Assembly: GCA_002359185.1 (NCBI GenBank)
Contig: DEML01000072.1
Location: forward strand, 1 to 30,934
Source: Planctomycetaceae bacterium UBA2671
Lineage (GTDB): Bacteria > Planctomycetota > Planctomycetia > Planctomycetales > Planctomycetaceae
Reading direction: 5' to 3'
Length of the DNA stretch: 30,934 bases
Notes under the pieces: model-generated
What the model saw: the letters and a program-made list of their open reading frames with translations, nothing else
What the model was told of the DNA's origin: nothing
Databases searched by the model: none
In this document: one piece after another, positions 6,969-19,583 of the stretch
How positions within the stretch are numbered: position 1 is the first letter of the stretch
How the letters are laid out: the number at the start of each line of letters is the position of its first letter
Position numbers and translations under genes: made by a program

Positions 6969-8453
6969 ATGAAGATACTGATGACAGCCTCTGAAGCCGT
7001 CCCGTTTGCAAAAACCGGGGGTTTAGCAGATGTTGCGTCAGCGCTTTCGCGCGCACTCGATCAGGCAGGACATGAAGTTTTGCTCGTTCTACCCCATTAT
7101 CCTCAGCTATTACCGCATGGGGCACGCCAGAGGTTTCAAATAGAACCGATCGGCGAAGAGTTTACGTTACCAGTTGGTCCTAGAAAGTCGAAAGGCTCTT
7201 TCCTTTCTGCCAAACTGCCGAATTCGAATGTCAAAGTTCTGCTGGTCGATCAACCCGATTATTTCGATCGACCGTCACCCTACGTCTTCGAAAATATTCC
7301 TTACGAAGATAACTGCGAACGATTTGTCTTCTTCAGTCGGGCAATTGTAGAGGTGATGAAGCAGTTTGGTCCCTACGATATCGTCCACGCAAACGATTGG
7401 CAAACGGGACTGCTGCCTGCATTAATCGACATCGAAGCCCGCAAACAAAGTGCAGACATCCAACGCACGGGGACTGTTTTTACGATCCACAATCTCGCCT
7501 TCCAGGGACGATTCTGGCATTGGGACATGGTCCTGACCGGCTTGGACTGGAAGTATTTCAACTGGAAACAGATGGAATTCTTCGGCGATTTGAATCTCTT
7601 GAAAACCGGCATTGTGTTTGCCGATATGGTCACGACCGTCAGCCCGACATATGCGCGTGAAATTCAATCCCCTGATTTCGGTTGGGGCCTCGATCCTGCC
7701 CTTTCCGGCCGTGGAGATTCACTGGTGGGGATCCTCAATGGTGTCGACACCGACATCTGGCATCCCGAGAACGACCGCTTCATCAAGTGCAACTTCAATG
7801 CAGAGACGGTGGAAGAGAAGAAGGCCATCTGCAAGGCTGATCTGCAAAAGACATTAGGGTTACCAGAAAAACCTGATGTCCCCATCGTCGCTATGATTTC
7901 CCGCATGTCCCAGCAGAAGGGTTTCGACCTGCTCAAAAAAGCAGGCGATCGATTACTCAATAATGATGCTCAATTCGTTTTCCTGGGCACCGGAGAACGG
8001 AATTTTGAGCAGTTCGTTAAAGAACTTGCGCAAACTTATCCGAATCGCGTCGCCAGTCTGGTTCGCTTTGACGAAGAACTGGCTCATAAAATTGAAGCCG
8101 GTTCGGATCTGTTCTTAATGCCCAGTGAGTTCGAACCTTGCGGCCTGAATCAATTGTATTCCATGCTCTACGGCACGGTCCCGGTCGTCCATGCCGTGGG
8201 CGGTCTGGCAGATTCCGTCGTTCCGGTCTCTCCAGAAACATTGGCAGAAGGAACAGCAACAGGTTTCAGTTTTGAACGCTATAGCACTGAAGCATTTTTA
8301 AATGCATTTGAAGCCGCCTTGTCCGCTTTTCGCGATCCTGAACTCTGGCAGCAAATCCGACTCAACGGCATGAAACAGGATCTCTCCTGGGACAACATCG
8401 CCAACGAATATGTCCGGGTTTACGAACGAGCCATCAAAAAACACACCAAATAA
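6969..8453 (+). CDS. glgA: Glycogen (starch) synthase, ADP-glucose type
   Basis: This GT5 glycosyltransferase adds glucose from ADP-glucose to the non-reducing end of alpha-1,4-glucan. It has two Rossmann domains. The N-terminal MKILMTASEAVPFAKTGGLA contains the nucleotide-sugar-binding K15-x-G-G motif, and the C-terminal SEFEPCGLNQLYSM plus GTVPVVHAVGGLADSV is the GT5 signature. Length (494) is normal. The start at 6969 is preferred because the family begins MKIL; an ATG nine bases earlier (6960) would add MPA. It is divergent from the HAD gene and convergent with the helicase gene, 36 bases from its end. Confidence 0.96.
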   Translation: MKILMTASEAVPFAKTGGLADVASALSRALDQAGHEVLLVLPHYPQLLPHGARQRFQIEPIGEEFTLPVGPRKSKGSFLSAKLPNSNVKVLLVDQPDYFDRPSPYVFENIPYEDNCERFVFFSRAIVEVMKQFGPYDIVHANDWQTGLLPALIDIEARKQSADIQRTGTVFTIHNLAFQGRFWHWDMVLTGLDWKYFNWKQMEFFGDLNLLKTGIVFADMVTTVSPTYAREIQSPDFGWGLDPALSGRGDSLVGILNGVDTDIWHPENDRFIKCNFNAETVEEKKAICKADLQKTLGLPEKPDVPIVAMISRMSQQKGFDLLKKAGDRLLNNDAQFVFLGTGERNFEQFVKELAQTYPNRVASLVRFDEELAHKIEAGSDLFLMPSEFEPCGLNQLYSMLYGTVPVVHAVGGLADSVVPVSPETLAEGTATGFSFERYSTEAFLNAFEAALSAFRDPELWQQIRLNGMKQDLSWDNIANEYVRVYERAIKKHTK

Positions 8454-8489
8454 TAGACATGCACGAAGTGCTTGTAAGATTTTATCTAA

Positions 8490-10304
8490 TTAAGCAGCCT
8501 TTGGCCCGATTGACTTTGTCCCTTTCGATGCTTTCGCCTTCAAATCGAACAGGCCGAAGACTTCCGCTGCGTTCATTGAGAGTGATGTCGTTGAGGTATC
8601 CCCCTCGCCCAGGACTTTCTCAAAGATCTCCCGCTTTTGCTGCAACACGAGATCGATTCGTTGTTCAATCGTATTTTGACAAATAAAGCGAGTCACAATC
8701 ACGGGATTCTTCACACCGATTCGATGAGCCCGGTTAATCGCCTGATCTTCAATCGCGGGATTCCACCAGCGATCATACAGAAAGACATACTGTGAAAATT
8801 GCAGATTCAAGCCGACCGCTCCTGTGCCATAGCTCATGAGCAGAAGATGACTGTTCGGATCTTCCTTGAACTGTTTCAGAATCGGCTCTCGCTTTTTCGT
8901 CGGCACACCGCCATGATAAACCAGCGTTCCAAACTGCTTGGTCCGTTCATAAAGCCAGTCGATTGTTTTCGTCCATTGACTGAACAGAATCGCTTTGGCA
9001 CCACTGGCTGCGATTTCTTCCATGTCAGCCAGAAGGCGCTCCAGCTTGGACGATTCTCCTGTCAGAGGATCGTAATTCGTGATCTGCTTTAACCGCATGA
9101 CGAGTTCAAAGACATGCTGAATCGTGATCTCATCTCCCAGATCGTTCAACTGCACGATTCCATCACTCTCGGCAATCTGATAAGCCGATTGCTGAGCAGG
9201 GGAAAGATCAAGCAGGGCATCTCGATCCAGCCGAGGAGGCATATCCGGCTGAACGAGATCTTTGGTCCGCCTGAGGATATACACATCAGCCAGTTTTTTG
9301 AGTTGTCGCAAATCGGGGTTCGAGCGGGGCGGGACAACTCCCATAAACTCAAACAACGAAGCCAGCTCTTCCGGTCGGTTTTCAATCGGTGTTCCGGTCA
9401 GTGACCAGGATCGTCGTCTTGGAATTCGCCGAATGACCTGCGATGTGACCGAATCCCGGTTTTTAATACGCTGCGATTCATCAAGCACCACCAGATCAAA
9501 CTTCGGCATCTCTTCGTCTTCAAGATTCTGTAAATCCCGTGCGAGGATCTCATAGTTTGTCAGCAAAATAGGGATCGATGTCATCTGCCATAACATTTTA
9601 CGACGAGCTCCATCTCCCTCCATTTGTGTGATGGGTAATTCCTCAGCCCACAATTTGAACTCTCTCTGCCAGTTCGGAATTAGTGGTTTAGGACAAACCA
9701 TCAGCACACGCCGCACCTGCCCGCTGCGTAGTAGTAAACGGACAGCGGTAATCGTCTGCATTGTTTTTCCGAGACCCATTTCATCAGCCAGCAGGGCCGA
9801 TTTCTGCGCGAACAACCACGCAATCCCCTCATACTGATAGGAAAAGGGCTCAAAAGGCATGACCAGTTCCTGACCGGACAACCAGTTTTCCAGAGGCGGT
9901 TGCAGGATGTAGAAGAGCCGATCTTCCATCGAAAGCAGATCATCCGGCGGCTTTATTCGTGTCGGCTTTCTGGCGGGGCGTTTTGGCTCACCCTCGCTCT
10001 CGGCTCCTGGTGGTTTCAAGCTACGCAGTTGTTCGCGTTCTTTGCCTTCAGGTTTAGGCTGCTGAAACTCAATGATATCTGGAAACGCGATCTGCAGTGT
10101 CTGCGGCTTCTGCCAGTAAGGCTTCCAGGAAGGGACAAACCCGGGGCGAGTCAAGAGTTTCTGCTCATTGACTCCGACTTGAGGCCAGCGTTTCAGAGCC
10201 CCGTTAGCTCCACTGGCCAGTGATTGGACTTTCAACTCTTTGCGGAGCTGATCGACGCGCGGAGCCGGCAATAGCAGAGGGGATTTTTCATTCGTACTGT
10301 TCAA
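8490..10304 (-). CDS. SNF2-family DEAD/DEAH-box helicase
   Basis: This 604-residue SF2 ATPase probably translocates on double-stranded DNA and remodels nucleoprotein. An N-terminal ~145-residue region with no known domain precedes the RecA-like lobes. Motif I is DEMGLGKT (174-181), motif II is DESQ (275-278, a variant of DEAH/DEAQ), and motif III is LTGTPIENR (302-310). The C-terminal lobe has VYHGGVPTKKR, GTGAVGLNLQ, YDRWWNPAIEDQA and RAHRIG (motifs V-VI). The TTG start has a GAGG eight bases upstream. It lies 56 bases downstream of the 10361-10870 gene on the same strand, so the two probably form one operon. Confidence 0.93.
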   Translation of the reverse strand: MNSTNEKSPLLLPAPRVDQLRKELKVQSLASGANGALKRWPQVGVNEQKLLTRPGFVPSWKPYWQKPQTLQIAFPDIIEFQQPKPEGKEREQLRSLKPPGAESEGEPKRPARKPTRIKPPDDLLSMEDRLFYILQPPLENWLSGQELVMPFEPFSYQYEGIAWLFAQKSALLADEMGLGKTMQTITAVRLLLRSGQVRRVLMVCPKPLIPNWQREFKLWAEELPITQMEGDGARRKMLWQMTSIPILLTNYEILARDLQNLEDEEMPKFDLVVLDESQRIKNRDSVTSQVIRRIPRRRSWSLTGTPIENRPEELASLFEFMGVVPPRSNPDLRQLKKLADVYILRRTKDLVQPDMPPRLDRDALLDLSPAQQSAYQIAESDGIVQLNDLGDEITIQHVFELVMRLKQITNYDPLTGESSKLERLLADMEEIAASGAKAILFSQWTKTIDWLYERTKQFGTLVYHGGVPTKKREPILKQFKEDPNSHLLLMSYGTGAVGLNLQFSQYVFLYDRWWNPAIEDQAINRAHRIGVKNPVIVTRFICQNTIEQRIDLVLQQKREIFEKVLGEGDTSTTSLSMNAAEVFGLFDLKAKASKGTKSIGPKAA

Positions 10305-10360
10305 CGTAACTGCCTCATCCTTGAGTGCATTGATCGTATTTTAGCTGGGGCAAAGTCTGC

Positions 10361-10870
10361 TTATGCAGCCTGTCCCATTGCTTCATCAAGAGCCTGCTCG
10401 ACTCTGACCAGTGGTTCCTGCAAGCTGGCTGACTCCGGTAGATATTCCTTCAACTTCGGCTGCATCTTCTGAAAGGCCACTAAATGATTTGCTGTGACGA
10501 AGCCCTTTTCATTTCTGGTAATCTGCTGTTCCTGACCATTGGGAAATTCTGCAAAACATACCACACCAATCTCTCCCCAGATTCCCTCAGCCACACAATC
10601 GGGGTCTGTTACAAAAAGGATGTCTGGTTTGGCCGATAATTTGTCGTAGAGAGCCTCGGCGATCAGTTCCCCTTTGATAAAGGGCATGAGAGTTGTGCCG
10701 TAGAGTGTCTGTTGAGTTGCATTCGGGCGGATCGGTAGAGAACATTGAAACTCAATAGGACGCCCCAGATGAGACGTAATCAACACACCCCCGCAGATTT
10801 CTCCGCTCGGGCGAGCCACTGTTTGATAAAATCCCAGAACACAAGGGGGACGTTTTTTCGAATCAGCCAT
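10361..10870 (-). CDS. Conserved hypothetical protein upstream of SNF2 helicase, 169 aa
   Basis: This soluble 169-residue protein has no signal peptide or membrane segment. The N-terminal ~110 residues look like a mixed alpha/beta fold (VLGFYQTVARPSGEICGGVL, then LGRPIEFQCSLPIRP and ILFVTDPDC). The C-terminus is helical and acidic (VRVEQALDEAMGQAA). The pattern GGVLITSHLGRPIEF resembles proteins of unknown function that I recall from planctomycetes; this is memory, not a search. It precedes the SNF2 helicase by 56 bases on the same strand, suggesting a partner or regulator. Confidence 0.75.
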   Translation of the reverse strand: MADSKKRPPCVLGFYQTVARPSGEICGGVLITSHLGRPIEFQCSLPIRPNATQQTLYGTTLMPFIKGELIAEALYDKLSAKPDILFVTDPDCVAEGIWGEIGVVCFAEFPNGQEQQITRNEKGFVTANHLVAFQKMQPKLKEYLPESASLQEPLVRVEQALDEAMGQAA

Positions 10871-11181
10871 GTATTTTCGCGTTCTTCCGTATTGATCGTT
10901 TTGAAACTGTCAAAATGATGGTGTGATGTTAATCTTCCATCAACCGTGACATTGTGAAGATCGTCGCAATCACAGGCGTGACTTGAATCCCTTCACAAAG
11001 ACCGTCCAGCCCGACCGATACAATCCTAACTCAAGACTGTCAAAACAGTTGTGACATCACAATTTCTTATCGGAATCCATACAACGGAGTTGAAATTGAT
11101 CGATCAAGCCGTATTGTTGGCGTAATCGCCCTTTCTTCTCAGGATTTACTAAATCAACATCTCGGAACAGTGCTTAAATCC
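10871..11181. other. Divergent intergenic region with a repeated ACTGTCAAAA motif
   Basis: This separates the small helicase-linked gene from the divergent ligase gene. Two related 27-base blocks occur in the same orientation (10904-10930 and 11034-11060), each starting with an ACTGTCAAAA core and followed by a TGTGA-type word. The second contains two short inverted repeats, ACTGT-CAAA-ACAGT (11036-11049) and TGTGA-CA-TCACA. They may be binding sites for a regulator of the divergent genes. No RNA gene was seen. Confidence 0.4.
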
Positions 11182-12501
11182 ATGACTGAACAGATCTTAC
11201 CAGAAAACCTGAGTCGAGATGCGATCATCGATTCTCAGTGGAAACAATTGACAGGTTTACTCAAGGCAATCGAAACAAATCCTTTCTGGATGAAGCGGCT
11301 TTCTGATCTCGATGTTCAACCTCAGGACATCAACAGCTGGGAGGATTTTCGCCAGCTCAAACCACTCACCAAGCAGGAACTGGTGATCGACCAGAATGAG
11401 AACCTCCCCTATGGCACTAACCTGACTTATCCACGCTCGCGTTATACTCGTCTTCACCAAACATCGGGAACAACAGGACGTCCGATGCGTTTTCTGGATA
11501 CTCCTGAAAGTTGGAACTGGTTCAAACGGTGCTGGGCACAAATTTACCGTATCATCGGGTTGCAGGAAAACGATCGATTCTGCTTTCCGTTTTCATTTGG
11601 CCCTTTCATCGGCTTCTGGGCAGGATTCGAGGGAACTTCTCAGTTTCAGAATTTATGTATCGCTGCAGGTGGCATGAGTAGCGAAGTTCGACTGCAGGTC
11701 ATTCAGGAACATGAAGTGACGATCGTCTGTTGCACGCCAACCTACGCACTCCGTCTGATCGAAATCGCCGAACGAGATGGCATCGACCTGGTCAACTCCA
11801 GTGTCCGCGCGATTCTCGTAGCAGGAGAACCCGGCGGTAGTATTCCTGCCATTCGCAATCGAATTGAACAGGGCTGGGGAGCACGCGTGTTCGATCATTG
11901 GGGAATGACCGACATCGGTTCGCTGGGCATTGAATCTGTCGAAGACCCCGCCAGTCTGCTGCTACTCGAAACCGAATGCATTGCAGAAATCGTCAACCCG
12001 GAAACCTTCGAGGCAGTCACTCCCGGCGAACGAGGAGAATTGCTGATCACCAACCTGGGACGCTGGGGCACACCTGTGATTCGTTATCGCACCGGAGATA
12101 TCGTTCAGGCGGCGACAACACCCAATGCCTGCGGCCGAAATTTGCTCCGACTCGACGGCGGCATCCTCGGACGCGCAGACGATATGATTACCATCCGTGG
12201 CAATAATGTTTTCCCATCGTCAGTCGAAGCAGTACTGCGTGAGTTTCCGGAAATTGTCGAGTACCGAATCACGGTCACGGAAAAACAATCGATGCATCAT
12301 CTCGTCATCGAAATTGAGCCGGCGATGATCCAGGACCTTAACTGGTCCGAATACACAACCTCACCCCAACGACAGGATTTGCTCGCACGACTCTCAAGAA
12401 CCGTCCGCGACCGCCTCAATTTTCATGCCGAATTTGTGACGGTCGAACCAGACAGCCTGCCACGCTTTGAGTTGAAAGGCCGTCGGTTTCATCGTGCGTG
12501 A
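11182..12501 (+). CDS. Phenylacetate-CoA ligase (PaaK)-family adenylate-forming enzyme
   Basis: This enzyme activates a carboxylic acid with ATP and transfers it to CoA. It has the ATP-binding loop TSGTTGRP (residues 94-101), a DHWGMTDIG motif, YRTGDIV, and the C-terminal hinge/lid RADDMITIRGNNVFPSSVE typical of PaaK. Length (439) is normal for PaaK. No other paa genes are nearby, so the substrate need not be phenylacetate; aryl or other acids are possible. The ATG at 11182 is used; an in-frame GTG at 11170 would add four residues, and neither has a clear ribosome binding site. Confidence 0.9.
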   Translation: MTEQILPENLSRDAIIDSQWKQLTGLLKAIETNPFWMKRLSDLDVQPQDINSWEDFRQLKPLTKQELVIDQNENLPYGTNLTYPRSRYTRLHQTSGTTGRPMRFLDTPESWNWFKRCWAQIYRIIGLQENDRFCFPFSFGPFIGFWAGFEGTSQFQNLCIAAGGMSSEVRLQVIQEHEVTIVCCTPTYALRLIEIAERDGIDLVNSSVRAILVAGEPGGSIPAIRNRIEQGWGARVFDHWGMTDIGSLGIESVEDPASLLLLETECIAEIVNPETFEAVTPGERGELLITNLGRWGTPVIRYRTGDIVQAATTPNACGRNLLRLDGGILGRADDMITIRGNNVFPSSVEAVLREFPEIVEYRITVTEKQSMHHLVIEIEPAMIQDLNWSEYTTSPQRQDLLARLSRTVRDRLNFHAEFVTVEPDSLPRFELKGRRFHRA

Positions 12502-12516
12502 AAAGGAAAATAAACG

Positions 12517-12546
12517 GCAAGCACAAAGTCCAAGCGATTGAGTTTA
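12517..12546. repeat. Interspersed repeat, degenerate copy of the 19367-19401 family
   Basis: GGCAAGCACAAAGTCCAAGC followed by GATTGAG matches the CAAGCACGAAGCGCAAGCGA repeat core at 19372-19391 with a few substitutions. Confidence 0.5.
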
Positions 12547-12549
12547 GTT

Positions 12550-12672
12550 TGTCCCCTCTCCCTCGGGGAGAGGGTTAGGGTGAGGGGGAATCGAGGTTGA
12601 TTGTAATAAGGTCGTCGAAGGGATCCCCTCATCCGGCCTTCGGCCACCTTCTCCCCCAAGGAGAAGGGAAGG
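12550..12672 (+). repeat. Palindrome-rich interspersed repeat, copy 1
   Basis: Three hairpins occur in a row: CCTCTCCC/GGGGAGAGG, GGCCTTCGGCC, and CCTTCTCC/GGAGAAGG. They are separated by GGTGAGGGGGA, GTCGTCGAAGG and CCCCTCATCC. The same order occurs on the opposite strand at 19680-19812. It may also stop transcription between the ligase gene and the convergent metH gene. Confidence 0.8.
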
Positions 12673-12728
12673 TAACCGGTTCCTGGGAGAAGGAAATGAA
12701 GCCGCCACCAGGAGATCGTATTAATGCT

Positions 12729-16418
<3,690 letters not shown>

Positions 16419-16485
16419 CGGCAAATTGTGTTTTTAATCCTTGAGGAGGAATTCTTATTGGCAGGGGAATTTCTTTCAGGCGAGA

Positions 16486-16503
16486 TGAGCCAGTCTTGGC
16501 TCA
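16486..16503. other. Perfect 7-bp stem hairpin in the metH leader
   Basis: TGAGCCA (16486-16492) pairs with TGGCTCA (16497-16503) across a four-base loop, about 70 bases before the metH start. A short T-rich stretch follows on the plus strand. It does not match a SAM- or SAH-riboswitch consensus that I know. Confidence 0.35.
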
Positions 16504-16579
16504 AGTTTTCTCACGATCCTTGTGTGCTATCTTGATCAAATTGAGGCATCCGTCAATCGACCTCATCCTGATATTATTT

Positions 16580-16653
16580 GTAGTGCCACGGCTTTGCGAG
16601 CCGTGTAATTAACGCTGGACACACAAAAGCACGGCTCACAGTGCCGTGGTACG
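16580..16653. repeat. Inverted-repeat (MITE-like) element between metF and metH
   Basis: Its two ends (16583-16605 and 16629-16651) are imperfect inverted repeats sharing a CCACGGC core and an inner GAGCCGTG. The element sits in the metF-metH gap. Confidence 0.75.
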
Positions 16654-16657
16654 ATAA

Positions 16658-17530
16658 TTAAGCGGTTTTCAAAGCTTCCAGTATTCTTTGACACGCCTGA
16701 GACTTATTAAGTGCATAAAAATGGATGCCCGGAACATTATTTTCCAGTAATTCCCGACACTGGGAAATCGCGAATTCGATGCCGATTTCCAGCTGAGCGT
16801 CAGGATCTTCTTGCACATTCTCCAATCTGGCGGAGAGTTCAGCCGGGAAAGCGGTGCCACACATTTCCGTAATGCGTTTGATCCGGGAGAATTCGGTGAT
16901 CGGCATGATTCCCGGAATCAGTGGAATCGCACAACCTGCTTTCTCGTAGCGATCACGAAAGGCAAAAAACAGATCATTGTCAAAAAACAGCTGCGTAAAC
17001 GCCGCATCGGCTCCCGCGTCAATTTTTCGTTTCAGATTGGTCAGATCCAAGTCGGCATCAATACATTCCGCATGCTTTTCCGGATAAGCCGCCACACCGA
17101 TTCCCATTTCGGGATGCCGTTCCCGAATCAGTGAAACGAGTTCGTTGGCATAGGAAAGTCCCCCTTCGACGGCTTTGAAGGACGTTTCTCCCTTGGGAGC
17201 GTCACCACGAAGCGCCATAATATTCTGAATTCCAGCCGCTGCCGCCTTATCGAGCCAGGCAATCAGTTCATCCCTTGAAGAACCGACGCAGGTGAAATGA
17301 GCCGTCGCGGGAATTTCATACGTCTTCTGAATGTGCTGGCACAATTCGAGCGTTCGGGTTTGCGTTGTGCCACCAGCCCCGTAAGTGCAGGAGATGAACT
17401 TAGGCTCGAACTTCGAAAGAGTATCCAGCGTTTCGTACAGAAGTTCATCCCCCTTTTCCGTTTTAGGTGGGAAAATTTCGATGGAAATCAGCGGGGAGTC
17501 AGATTTCAACAGGTCCGGAAGTCGATTCAT
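16658..17530 (-). CDS. metF: 5,10-methylenetetrahydrofolate reductase
   Basis: This flavoprotein reduces methylene-THF to 5-methyl-THF, the methyl donor for MetH. It is a 290-residue single-domain TIM barrel of the bacterial type. Motifs are SIEIFPPKTEKG near the N-terminus (the catalytic Glu region), FISCTYGAGGTT, TAHFTCVGSSRDEL, NIMALRGDAPKG (the conserved ALRGD) and TQLFFDND, with PGIMPI near the C-terminal third. It lies directly upstream of metH, fitting a shared pathway, and is divergent from ahcY with a 375-base gap. Confidence 0.96.
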   Translation of the reverse strand: MNRLPDLLKSDSPLISIEIFPPKTEKGDELLYETLDTLSKFEPKFISCTYGAGGTTQTRTLELCQHIQKTYEIPATAHFTCVGSSRDELIAWLDKAAAAGIQNIMALRGDAPKGETSFKAVEGGLSYANELVSLIRERHPEMGIGVAAYPEKHAECIDADLDLTNLKRKIDAGADAAFTQLFFDNDLFFAFRDRYEKAGCAIPLIPGIMPITEFSRIKRITEMCGTAFPAELSARLENVQEDPDAQLEIGIEFAISQCRELLENNVPGIHFYALNKSQACQRILEALKTA

Positions 17531-17905
17531 AGATTCAAACTCAGTGCGACGTTCCGCCGCATCTTGATGGGAGTTAATATGTTAACGAAATTGATTCCCG
17601 AAAAAACAGTCCTGGAAACAGCAATTCCGACTTGTGAGATATTTCTATTTGGTCTATCGTTATGGCAATTCAGGAATTCTATGCAGAGTTTATCAATTCC
17701 TCAATATCTGGCGAGCGTAGTAATAAACCATAAGCTCCCGTTTTGACAATCGATATTTTCAGACCATTTCAAAAGTTCCAGGCTGAAAGAGCCTCAAATT
17801 CACAGCAGGGACAATGAAGTCTCCGTGAAATCCTGAATCGCAGATCGCATTGCGTTAGCGATCTCATACTCTTTTGACTGAAAACAATTCTACAAGGCGG
17901 TTACC
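17531..17905. other. metF-ahcY divergent regulatory region
   Basis: This 375-base gap has no convincing gene. It contains a perfect TTGACA (17743-17748) on the plus strand but no good -10 at normal spacing. A 7-bp inverted repeat, AGATCGC (17842-17848) with GCGATCT (17858-17864), lies about 42 bases before the ahcY start. No SAH- or SAM-riboswitch core was recognised on either strand. Confidence 0.4.
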
Positions 17906-19234
17906 ATGTCGACGATCGAACTTCTTCCCTATAAGGTCAAGGATCTCAACCGAGCGGAAGCCGGGCGAAAAGACATTTCCCTGGCTGAAACCGAAATGCC
18001 AGGCTTAATGTCACTTCGTGAAAAATACGGTGAATCCAAACCACTGGCAGGTGCTCGGATCGCTGGCTGTCTGCACATGACAACTCAAACAGCCGTGCTG
18101 ATCGAAACCCTCGTCGCACTCGGAGCTGAAGTTCGCTGGTCGAGCTGTAATATCTTCTCAACTCAGGATCACGCCGCAGCAGCCATCGCAGCAGCCGGTG
18201 TCCCCGTTTTCGCCTGGAAAGGCATGAACGAAGCCGAATTCGACTGGTGCATCGAGCAGACATTGTTCTGGCCAGATGGCAAGGCATTGAACATGATTCT
18301 GGACGACGGCGGCGATTTGACAGCCATGGTCCACAATAAATATCCTGAGTTACTCAAAGATATTAAGGGCTTGACCGAAGAAACCACCACTGGTGTGCAT
18401 CGTCTGCACCAGATGCACAAAGAAGGCAAACTCGGCGTCCCTGCGATTAACGTCAACGACTCTGTCACTAAGAGCAAATTCGACAACCTGTATGGCTGCC
18501 GCGAATCGCTGGCTGATGGAATCAAACGAGCAACCGATATCATGGTTGCTGGTAAAGTCGTTGTTGTCTGCGGTTATGGTGATGTCGGCAAAGGTTGTGC
18601 AGACGCCATGGACGGTCTCGGTGCTCGTGTCATCGTGACTGAAATCGATCCGATCTGTGCCCTGCAGGCTGCGATGGAAGGTTTCGAAGTCATCACAATG
18701 GAAGAAGCCGCCCCTAAAGGCGATATCTTCGTGACGACAACTGGCTGCTGCGATGTCATCCGTGGAGAACATATGGATGTGATGAAGCACGAAGCAATCG
18801 TCTGTAATATTGGACACTTCGATTCCGAAATTCAGATCGCTTACCTGAATAATCGCAAAGACATCAAAAAACAGTCGATCAAAACTCACTCTGAAGAGGG
18901 TGGTCCGGTCGATCGTTATGTTTATCCCGATGGCAAAGCTCTGCTCGTGCTGGCCGAAGGACGACTGGTCAACCTCGGTTGTGCAACCGGCCATCCCTCG
19001 TTTGTAATGTCGGCCAGTTTCACCAATCAGGTCCTCGGACAGATGGCTCTCTGGAGTGAAGACGCCAGCTACGAACTCGGTGTCTGGGTTCTGCCAAAAG
19101 AACTCGATGAAGAAGTGGCTCGTCTGCACCTGGGCAAACTCGGTGTCAAAATGACGACCCTGACTCAGGATCAAGCCGACTATCTGAACCTGCCAGTGGA
19201 AGGTCCTTACAAGCCGGAATACTACCGCTACTAA
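17906..19234 (+). CDS. ahcY: Adenosylhomocysteinase (S-adenosylhomocysteine hydrolase)
   Basis: This NAD-dependent cytosolic enzyme splits S-adenosylhomocysteine into adenosine and homocysteine, relieving product inhibition of methyltransferases and feeding homocysteine to MetH. The substrate domain has GCLHMTTQTAVLIETL (54-69) and SSCNIFSTQDHAAAA. NAD binding is CGYGDVGKG (222-230). NVNDSVTKSKFDNLYGCRES and the C-terminal KPEYYRY are conserved. Length (442) is normal. A purine-rich AAGGCGG precedes the ATG. A strong terminator follows at 19275. Confidence 0.98.
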   Translation: MSTIELLPYKVKDLNRAEAGRKDISLAETEMPGLMSLREKYGESKPLAGARIAGCLHMTTQTAVLIETLVALGAEVRWSSCNIFSTQDHAAAAIAAAGVPVFAWKGMNEAEFDWCIEQTLFWPDGKALNMILDDGGDLTAMVHNKYPELLKDIKGLTEETTTGVHRLHQMHKEGKLGVPAINVNDSVTKSKFDNLYGCRESLADGIKRATDIMVAGKVVVVCGYGDVGKGCADAMDGLGARVIVTEIDPICALQAAMEGFEVITMEEAAPKGDIFVTTTGCCDVIRGEHMDVMKHEAIVCNIGHFDSEIQIAYLNNRKDIKKQSIKTHSEEGGPVDRYVYPDGKALLVLAEGRLVNLGCATGHPSFVMSASFTNQVLGQMALWSEDASYELGVWVLPKELDEEVARLHLGKLGVKMTTLTQDQADYLNLPVEGPYKPEYYRY

Positions 19235-19274
19235 GTGTTGATTCGCTTGATGTGAATGACAGATAAGAATATTG

Positions 19275-19306
19275 AAACCCCGGAGATTTTCTCTCCGGGG
19301 TTTTCT
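19275..19306 (+). terminator. Rho-independent terminator of ahcY
   Basis: A perfect 12-bp stem AAACCCCGGAGA/TCTCCGGGGTTT with a five-base loop starts 40 bases after the ahcY stop and ends in a T-rich run. Confidence 0.9.
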
Positions 19307-19366
19307 CATGGATAGGTCGTCGATAACATTGAGAAAATAATATTAACTGAAGTTTTGTAAAACCTC

Positions 19367-19401
19367 ACTTACAAGCACGAAGCGCAAGCGAGTGAGTCTA
19401 T
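19367..19401. repeat. Imperfect palindromic interspersed repeat
   Basis: The core CAAGCACGAAGCGCAAGCGA (19372-19391) is flanked by CTCACTT and AGTGAG arms that form an imperfect palindrome. A degenerate copy is at 12517-12546, and a partial inverted copy (CACGAAGTGCTTGTAA) follows glgA at about 8462. Confidence 0.6.
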
Positions 19402-19460
19402 TCCAGGATCAATTTGAAAACCGGAGAAATAAGATCTCCTGACAAAACTGAAATTATTTT

Positions 19461-19583
19461 TCACCACAGTGACACAGAGGACACGGAGAAGGCTTCAAAT
19501 CCAAGGCGTATGAAGAGTTCGATTGTTTGAGCGTGACAGAACTTTCCGAAAATGTCTCTGTGTTCTCTGTGCCTCTGTGGTAT
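19461..19583. repeat. Inverted-repeat element with CACAGAGG-type ends
   Basis: The left end (19461-19489) and right end (19555-19583) are inverted copies of a CCACAGNGNCACAGAG block around a ~65-base centre. No open frame fits inside. It is a non-coding, MITE-like repeat. Confidence 0.75.

Noticed and set aside
8459..8480. Short hairpin between glgA and the helicase gene
   Set aside because: The stem is only four base pairs. It matches a fragment of the 19367-19401 repeat better than a terminator.
17743..17771. ahcY promoter with a perfect TTGACA
   Set aside because: No acceptable -10 box is found at 15-19 bases spacing, so only the -35-like word can be supported.
18350..19309. 319-codon antisense frame opposite ahcY
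   Set aside because: It runs across a highly conserved ahcY and the ahcY terminator; its protein is a low-complexity shadow.
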